Assembly (NCBI GenBank): GCA_003445035.1
Contig: DLVV01000172.1
Location: 1-20,193 of the forward strand
DNA from: Planctomycetaceae bacterium
Lineage (GTDB): Bacteria; Planctomycetota; Planctomycetia; Planctomycetales; Planctomycetaceae
Direction: 5' to 3'
Length of the DNA stretch: 20,193 bases
Part shown: positions 15,502-20,193 of the stretch, piece by piece
Layout: each line of letters opens with the position of its first letter
Position numbering within the stretch: position 1 is the stretch's first letter
The notes under the pieces: model-generated
The model's input: the letters and a program-made list of their open reading frames with translations, nothing else
Databases searched by the model: none
Told to the model about the DNA's origin: nothing
Made by a program: the position numbers and the translations under genes

Positions 15502-16722
15502 GTGCAACTGCTGAAGATCACCACGGCCGCGGTACGATTCTGCGGACGATCGGCGCGGACAACGTGCCAGGCCGTCGTGCTGCTTGTGATCTTGTTGTGC
15601 GTGCTCGAGGTCGGTGTGCGACTGTTCGAGTCGTCGGCGGAATCCGACGATTCCCTGGTGCGTCCGTCGTGGACTTCCGGACAGACGCTGCGACGACTGG
15701 CCCGACTGAAGACAGTGGTGGGCGATCGTACGGTGGCCCTGCAGACCAACAGTCTCGGGTTGCGGGGTGAAGAACCCGTCATGCCCAAGCCTGCCGATGT
15801 GTTGCGAGTGGTCTGTCTGGGAGACGAACGGGTGCTGGCGGCCCGCGTGCCGCGGGAACAGACCTTCTGTCATCGCCTTCAGCAGACATTGCAGAAACGT
15901 ACCGGGCGACGTGTCGAGGTGATCAACGCGGGTGTTCCCGGCGATTGTCCGTTGCTGACCCTGTTACGAGTCCGCCACGATCTGTTGGCGCTCGACGCCG
16001 ACCTGTGGTTGCTGACGTTCGACATGACCGATGTGTCCGACGATTACCGACTGCGTCCCCGTTTGATCGCCGATCGCAATGGCCGTCCGCTGGCGTGTCC
16101 GCACCCGTCCCTGATCAACGGCCAACCCAACCGATGGCAGCAACTCTGTGAGCGGTTTCGGTTGATCGACTGGGGCAGCCGGGAACTGGGACGGCTCTGG
16201 ACCCAGACACTGGTCGAGTCTCCGTCAGCCGATCCCGGAAGCCTGCAGGGGCAATACGCGTGGCTGTCCGATCCGCAGCCCAATTGGGCGATGCACATTC
16301 GTCAGGCTCTCGATCCGATTGCGCGGTTGCGAGTGTTGTGTGGTGGCAGGCTGGCCGTGGCGGTGTGTCCGGCACCCTGGCAGGTGGGCCGCAGTGAAAC
16401 TCGGCAGAGCGAGGTGCTCGCGAGGTTGGGGATTCCACGTGACTCGATGTTCACCAGTGATGCTCCATTCCGGGTCGTGGGCGAATTTGCCCGTCGGAAC
16501 GGAATCCCGTTGTTTGAGTTGTCGGAGGGGTTCCGCGGCGCGGCTGAACAGGTGACGTTGTTCCAGTCGGATCGGGCAGAATTGAGTCCCGCCGGTCACG
16601 AATTGATGGCGCGACTGTTGGCCGATCAGTTGAGCGGCGAAGAGTTGGCATGGTGGGCCGAGCCGGACGACGGTTCGGCCGTGCGTCCGGCTGCAGCCGA
16701 GCGTCGGGTCGGTCCCCGGTGA
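15502..16722 (+). CDS. membrane-anchored SGNH/GDSL-hydrolase-like protein with degenerate active site
   Basis: A 406-residue protein with one N-terminal TM anchor (about residues 23-38, QAVVLLVILLCVLEVG) and a large exported domain. The fold signature is that of SGNH hydrolases fused to a TM in envelope acyl-modification loci: TNSLGLRGEE, then VVCLGDERVLAARVPREQTFCHRLQQTL (block I), VINAGVPG (block II), LLTFDMTDVSDDY (block III) and ELSPAGHELMARLLADQL (block V). Block I has Glu109 where the nucleophile Ser of GDS should be. Block III has Thr176 where Asn is usual. In block V, DxxH reads DRAE (357-360). The enzyme is therefore probably inactive. The start is uncertain: GTG at 15502 is preferred over TTG at 15403, whose 33 extra residues look non-coding. 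It lies 138 bp upstream of proA. Confidence 0.78.
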   Translation: MQLLKITTAAVRFCGRSARTTCQAVVLLVILLCVLEVGVRLFESSAESDDSLVRPSWTSGQTLRRLARLKTVVGDRTVALQTNSLGLRGEEPVMPKPADVLRVVCLGDERVLAARVPREQTFCHRLQQTLQKRTGRRVEVINAGVPGDCPLLTLLRVRHDLLALDADLWLLTFDMTDVSDDYRLRPRLIADRNGRPLACPHPSLINGQPNRWQQLCERFRLIDWGSRELGRLWTQTLVESPSADPGSLQGQYAWLSDPQPNWAMHIRQALDPIARLRVLCGGRLAVAVCPAPWQVGRSETRQSEVLARLGIPRDSMFTSDAPFRVVGEFARRNGIPLFELSEGFRGAAEQVTLFQSDRAELSPAGHELMARLLADQLSGEELAWWAEPDDGSAVRPAAAERRVGPR

Positions 16723-16860
16723 GCCGCCCGGCGGGTCTTGACGGGTTTTGCAGGGTGCAGGATACTCCACGTCCCGCTGACCCGGGAGAGACCGAAAGGC
16801 CGGTCCCTCCCCAGCGATCTCTCACTCGTTCGGCCACCGGTTCCAACAAACTGCCAGTCG

Positions 16861-18123
16861 ATGGACGACCTCCAGCAGTACGCTCGTTCGATGGCCAGCG
16901 GAGCGCGTCAGGCTGCTCTGCGATTGGCCGAGTCGACCGGTGAACAGAGAAACGCGTGGCTGTTGCGGGTGGCCGAGTTGTTGGGGACCGAGCGGGAGTC
17001 GTTGTCGGAGGCGAACCGGCAGGACATCGAGCGAGCCCCCGAACACGGGTTGACCGACGCGGCCGTCGATCGATTGAGATTGACCGATGACCGGATCGAC
17101 GGGATGGTGACCTCGCTCCACGAGGTGGTGGCGTTGCCCGATCCGGTCGGCGAGGTGTTCGAGTCCAACCAACGGCCCAATGGCCTGCTGGTGACCCGGG
17201 TCCGTGTGCCCTTGGGCGTGGTGTTCTTCATCTTCGAGTCGCGGCCCAACGTGACCGTCGATGCGGCGGCGCTGTGTGTGAAGAGTGGTAATGCGGTGAT
17301 CCTGAGGGGGGGCAAGGAGGCGATCCACAGTAACCGGGCGCTGCACGTCCTGCTCGATCGCGCGGCCGAGGACTGCGGGTTGCCCCGTGAGGCGGCACAA
17401 CTGGTTGCCACCACCGACCGGACCGTCGTGGGAGAGTTCCTGGGGATGGGGGATCTGATCGACGTGACAATTCCCCGCGGTGGCAAGTCGTTGATCCAAC
17501 GAGTGGCCGACGAGGCGACGATGCCCGTGATCAAGCATTTCGACGGGATCTGCCACGTCTATGTCGACGGGGCGGCTGACCTGGAAATGGCCGGCCGCAT
17601 TGTTGTCGACAGCAAGTGCCAACGCCCCGGAGTCTGTAACGCCGCCGAGACGTTGCTGGTCGATCGCCGGGTGGCCGAAAGGTTCCTTCCCGAGGTCGCC
17701 GGAATGTTGATTGAGCAGGGGGTGACACTCCGTGGCTGTGATGAGACTCGGCAACTGGTTCCCGAAGCGGAAGCGGCTGACGAGCAGGACTTCCGCACCG
17801 AGTACCTGGACCTGTTGCTCTCGGTTCGTGTGGTCGACGGAATCGAAGCCGCCGTCAACCACATCCGGGAATACGGTTCGGGGCACACCGAGACGATTGT
17901 CACCTCCGATCCCGAAACATCGCGGCGGTTCACCCGTTCGGTCGATTCGTCGGCCGTGATGGTCAACGCCAGCACGCGGTTCAACGACGGAGGGGAATTC
18001 GGGCTGGGGGCCGAGATCGGCATCAGCACGGATCGGTTTCATGCTCGCGGGCCGTGTGGGCTGAAGGAATTGACCAGCTACAAGTACGTTGTCCATGGAA
18101 CCGGCCAACTGAAGTCCGGGTGA
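16861..18123 (+). CDS. proA: gamma-glutamyl phosphate reductase
   Basis: Reduces L-glutamate 5-phosphate to the semialdehyde with NADPH, the second step of proline synthesis (cytoplasm). The 420 residues match the family length. The catalytic Cys259 lies in [17 protein letters not shown]. Other landmarks are [16 protein letters not shown] (117-132), [16 protein letters not shown] (143-158), the [10 protein letters not shown] motif (203-212), [11 protein letters not shown] (226-236), and the C-terminal [23 protein letters not shown] and [12 protein letters not shown]. The open frame extends 41 codons upstream, but homology begins at the ATG at 16861 ([12 protein letters not shown]). No SD is seen. 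proB is not in the window. The gene is followed 57 bp later by the fliM-like gene on the same strand, with which it may be cotranscribed. Confidence 0.95.
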   Translation: MDDLQQYARSMASGARQAALRLAESTGEQRNAWLLRVAELLGTERESLSEANRQDIERAPEHGLTDAAVDRLRLTDDRIDGMVTSLHEVVALPDPVGEVFESNQRPNGLLVTRVRVPLGVVFFIFESRPNVTVDAAALCVKSGNAVILRGGKEAIHSNRALHVLLDRAAEDCGLPREAAQLVATTDRTVVGEFLGMGDLIDVTIPRGGKSLIQRVADEATMPVIKHFDGICHVYVDGAADLEMAGRIVVDSKCQRPGVCNAAETLLVDRRVAERFLPEVAGMLIEQGVTLRGCDETRQLVPEAEAADEQDFRTEYLDLLLSVRVVDGIEAAVNHIREYGSGHTETIVTSDPETSRRFTRSVDSSAVMVNASTRFNDGGEFGLGAEIGISTDRFHARGPCGLKELTSYKYVVHGTGQLKSG

Positions 18124-18180
18124 ACAACAGGCTCTGCCGGATTCTCAAGAACTCGGCCACTGATCAGGGAGACACCAGGG

Positions 18181-19149
18181 ATGGGTTTTGTGCTGAGTCG
18201 AACCGAGGTGGAAGCGTTGCTGCCGGGGAAGCGGGAATCGGTTCTCACGCCGCCCGACGGTGGTGTCGGAGAGATCCTCGAGTCGGAAGGAGTGATCGAC
18301 TGGCCGGAGGCGACACTGAGACGCCTCGACGATCGACTTCAGGAGGCCGGCGCGGATCTGGCCGTCGCGGTGAGTGAGCGGATTGCCGGGCGGCGGGAAA
18401 ACGCCGAACCGGTGGTGTCGGTCGAGTACCTGGGGTTGGCTCCGGGAGCGCGTCTGCCGGGCCGCTCTGAAACGGTGGGGACCTGGATGATCCAGGGGCC
18501 ACGGCCTCGAGAAACCGGTCGGATCGCCATCGAAACCGACCTCGCGATCGGATTGGTTCGTGGCCTGCTGGGAGGAACCGGGGACGAACCGTCACGCGAC
18601 CCGGATTGCCAACTCAGCGGACTCGAACGCTCGTTGCTGACCCGGGCCGTGGAACTGGTCGCCGCGGTGGTGGTGTGCCGGCAGGACGACCGGGACAGCG
18701 AACAGTGGGAACGGGCCCGAATGGATCTCAGCGTGCGAGCTGAAACCGTTGTGGAGGCGAGCGATCATTACCAGGCCGGTCGAGTGCTGGCCGGGTTCCA
18801 GTGGCAACTGCTCGATTGCGTTGGGCTGGTCCACGTGGAATTGTCCTCGGGTTTCATCGACCGATTGCTGGAGTCGGTTGATGGAGCGGAGGGGAATGGC
18901 CGGCCAGATTCGAGCCAGGCCGTTACGGGCAGCCTGACGGCCCGACTGCCGGTGTCGGGGTTGACTCCCGAAGACCTGGAGGGACTGGCTCTGGGTGACG
19001 TGATTTTGACCGATCGCGGTGTCGATCCGGGCACCGGGGTGATTGGTTGGGACGTGTGGGTTGACGGCCAGCTACGATTCAGAGGGCAACCCGGAGACTT
19101 CGACCGATCGCGAGCCGTCGTGCTCGAACCGCTGGAAGAAGTTCAATGA
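18181..19149 (+). CDS. fliM: FliM-like flagellar motor switch protein
   Basis: 322 residues with the FliM domain order. Residues 3-14 (FVLSRTEVEALL) match the FliM N-terminal CheY-binding motif (family form LSQEEIDALL). The middle CheC-like domain contains RIAIETDLAIGLVRGLLGG (114-132) and LSGLERSLLTRAVELV (145-160). The C-terminal SpoA/FliN-like domain (about 250-317) contains ARLPVSGLTPEDLEGLALGDVIL and RFRGQPGDFDRSRAVV. FliM links the C-ring of the flagellar basal body to chemotaxis and sets rotation direction. The SD AGGGAG lies nine bases before the ATG. No other flagellar gene is in the window, since proA lies on one side and infC on the other. The sequence is divergent, so a FliM paralogue or other switch-like role is possible. 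Family is confident, exact orthology less so. Confidence 0.75.
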   Translation: MGFVLSRTEVEALLPGKRESVLTPPDGGVGEILESEGVIDWPEATLRRLDDRLQEAGADLAVAVSERIAGRRENAEPVVSVEYLGLAPGARLPGRSETVGTWMIQGPRPRETGRIAIETDLAIGLVRGLLGGTGDEPSRDPDCQLSGLERSLLTRAVELVAAVVVCRQDDRDSEQWERARMDLSVRAETVVEASDHYQAGRVLAGFQWQLLDCVGLVHVELSSGFIDRLLESVDGAEGNGRPDSSQAVTGSLTARLPVSGLTPEDLEGLALGDVILTDRGVDPGTGVIGWDVWVDGQLRFRGQPGDFDRSRAVVLEPLEEVQ

Positions 19150-19159
19150 AGGTTGGTTC

Positions 19160-19188
19160 TTGACGCCCGCAGTCGGCGTCTATAGAAA
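19160..19188 (+). promoter_or_regulatory. sigma70-type promoter for infC-rpmI-rplT
   Basis: TTGACG (19160-19165, five of six to consensus) and TAGAAA (19183-19188, four of six) are separated by 17 bases. An overlapping TATAGA (19181-19186) gives an alternative -10. It lies just after the fliM-like stop (19149) and before the infC leader, and the following bases are AT-rich. It gives the translation genes their own start, separate from proA-fliM. Confidence 0.55.
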
Positions 19189-19204
19189 TAGGGGAAATAA
19201 CCAG

Positions 19205-19220
19205 CCGTCTGACCAGACGG
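19205..19220 (+). promoter_or_regulatory. leader hairpin upstream of the infC SD
   Basis: CCGTCT (19205-19210) and AGACGG (19215-19220) form a 6-bp stem with a GACC tetraloop, four bases before the AGGGAG SD at 19225. It lies in the 5' leader of the IF3 mRNA, where it could affect access to the SD. No long T-run follows, so it is not an ordinary terminator. Confidence 0.5.
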
Positions 19221-19235
19221 GATTAGGGAGAGACG

Positions 19236-19775
19236 TTGCGCCGAAGAGGATTACCACCGACACCAGCGGAACAGATGCACCGGATCAACGATCAGATCCG
19301 GATCACTCCGGTTCGCGTGGTTGATTCGGAAGGCAACATGGTCGGTGTCCTCCCCACGGAGGAGGGGCTTCAGATAGCTCAGGACGCTGGCCTGGATCTT
19401 GTCGAGGTCAGCCCGAACGACCGTCCCCCTGTCTGTCGGATCATGGACTACGGGAAATTCAAGTACGAGTTGAAGAAGCGGAAAACCAAGGGAGGCCGGC
19501 AGCACAGCGTCCAGGTCAAAGAGATTCGTCTGAGACCAAAGACGGGTGAGCACGACATTGAGTTCAAGATCAAGCGAGCCAGGCGGTTTCTGGAGAACCG
19601 TGACAAGGTGAAGATCAACGTGATCTTTCGGGGCCGCGAGAATGCTCACCGCGATCGGGGACACGAGATGCTGCGAGGAATCATTGAGATTCTTGAGGAC
19701 ATCGCGAAGGTCGAGAAGCCGCCCGGGATGGAGGGTGGACGGACCATGTCGACGGTGTTGGCTCCCAAGGGTTGA
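19236..19775 (+). CDS. infC: translation initiation factor IF-3
   Basis: Binds the 30S subunit, blocks premature 50S joining and checks start codon choice. The 179 residues cover the IF3 N-domain (about 15-85; [20 protein letters not shown] through [16 protein letters not shown]) and C-domain (about 90-178; [27 protein letters not shown], then [15 protein letters not shown]), matching the family well. The start is a TTG at 19236 with AGGGAG five bases upstream. An ATG at 19275 would give 166 residues but has no SD. Non-AUG infC starts are known in bacteria (AUU in E. coli), though UUG itself is a permitted start. rpmI follows 19 bp later and then rplT, the canonical order. Confidence 0.95.
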   Translation: MRRRGLPPTPAEQMHRINDQIRITPVRVVDSEGNMVGVLPTEEGLQIAQDAGLDLVEVSPNDRPPVCRIMDYGKFKYELKKRKTKGGRQHSVQVKEIRLRPKTGEHDIEFKIKRARRFLENRDKVKINVIFRGRENAHRDRGHEMLRGIIEILEDIAKVEKPPGMEGGRTMSTVLAPKG

Positions 19776-19794
19776 TCCGCCAGGAACACCAAAG

Positions 19795-19995
19795 ATGCCC
19801 AAACAGAAGACGCACAAGGGAATGAAGAAGCGGTTCAAGATCTCGGCCAATGGCAAGGTCAAGCATCGCAGCGCTTTCCGCGGTCACCTGTTGAGCCGCA
19901 AGTCGGGCAAGCAGAAGCGACAGCTGCGTCAGGACGGCGTGTTGGGCGGTGCCGATGCCAAGGATGTTCGAGACAATCTGGCCCCGGGTTCCTAG
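19795..19995 (+). CDS. rpmI: 50S ribosomal protein bL35
   Basis: A 66-residue, strongly basic protein of the L35 family. [37 protein letters not shown] matches the conserved pattern of Lys/Arg-rich L35 with its HKGxxKRF and GKVKHR motifs. The length is normal (about 64-67 residues). It lies in the conserved infC-rpmI-rplT order, 19 bp after infC and 75 bp before rplT. A CAGGA SD lies nine bases before the ATG. In E. coli its translation is controlled together with rplT by L20; whether that holds here is not shown. Confidence 0.95.
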   Translation: MPKQKTHKGMKKRFKISANGKVKHRSAFRGHLLSRKSGKQKRQLRQDGVLGGADAKDVRDNLAPGS

Positions 19996-20040
19996 CACGC
20001 TGCGGACACCGTAGCTCTTCCTTCCCAGAATGAAAATCAC

Positions 20041-20054
20041 GGCCTCGAAAGGCC
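20041..20054 (+). promoter_or_regulatory. small hairpin between rpmI and rplT
   Basis: GGCCT and AGGCC form a 5-bp stem with a CGAA loop, 16 bp before the rplT ATG (20071). It could tune rplT translation or be part of an L20-binding leader, but the stem is short and nothing further supports it. Confidence 0.3.
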
Positions 20055-20070
20055 GATCGCGAGGACGACG

Positions 20071-20193
20071 ATGCCACGAGTTCGAAAGGGATCGGCCCGG
20101 CGGAAGGCCAAGAAGAGGTTGTTCCGCGAGGCGCGGGGAAACCGTGGTGGTCGTGGCAAGCTGCTGCGGACGGTCAAGGAGACGGTGGTTCGT
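20071..20193 (+). CDS. rplT: 50S ribosomal protein bL20 (partial, C-terminus off window)
   Basis: The first 41 residues of L20 are visible: [41 protein letters not shown], matching the family pattern MPRVK...RRRKKxLKxAKGYRG...LxRTAKEAV with the usual basic N-terminal extension that threads into 23S rRNA. It is the third gene of infC-rpmI-rplT. GAGGA lies just upstream of the ATG as an SD. The gene continues off the right edge. Confidence 0.94.
   Translation, partial: MPRVRKGSARRKAKKRLFREARGNRGGRGKLLRTVKETVVR

Noticed and set aside
16822..18108. 428-codon minus-strand frame opposite proA
   Set aside because: ProA is clear on the plus strand, and the antisense frame is a codon-bias shadow.

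Overview
The window is GC-rich, almost fully coding and contains only ordinary-looking chromosomal genes. I infer a planctomycete (Planctomycetota). The reasons are: a Tat-exported SMP-30-type protein, a long Prc-type S41 protease, a short coiled-coil plus HARE-HTH-like protein, many starts without a Shine-Dalgarno (SD) sequence, and general protein flavour. No rRNA, tRNA, CRISPR array, IS element or phage gene was seen. The lineage is judged from protein character only, not from a marker tree.

Left part (1-12654), mostly minus strand. It opens with a truncated secreted SMP-30/gluconolactonase-like gene (1-1038) and a small plus-strand helical protein (1197-1481), which overlaps tail-to-tail with an MFS transporter. 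Reading the minus strand in its transcription direction, the run is: an M20/PepT-like aminopeptidase (12654-11470), a polyprenyl diphosphate synthase (11349-10456), dxs (10455-8545, its GTG directly abutting the previous TAG), an exported protein of unknown function (8505-7093), an S41/PDZ tail-specific protease (6866-4812), an ABC ATPase (4781-3780), one ABC-2 permease (3726-2887) and the MFS transporter (2807-1473). ispA and dxs supply isoprenoids: DXP for the MEP pathway and prenyl diphosphates from its products. The protease and transporter genes are envelope functions and may be read in the same direction as one long unit.

Middle part (12655-15501). A two-part GNAT acetyltransferase converges on a RecB/Cas4-like PD-(D/E)XK nuclease. 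Their two TAG stops lie inside one 16-bp inverted repeat. A 264-bp gap with two inverted repeats follows, then a small coiled-coil/winged-helix protein on the minus strand with a recognisable promoter and strong SD.

Right part (15502-20193), plus strand. It begins with a membrane-anchored SGNH-hydrolase-like protein in which all the catalytic blocks look degenerate. proA follows, then an isolated FliM-type motor switch protein, and finally the translation cluster infC-rpmI-rplT (rplT cut by the window end). That cluster has its own promoter, a leader hairpin and a TTG start for infC.

The points most worth a second look are the SGNH pseudoenzyme, the solitary fliM-like gene, the four-cysteine nuclease, the unpaired ABC-2 permease and the unusual motif variants in Dxs. 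I did not find a convincing new multi-gene system.
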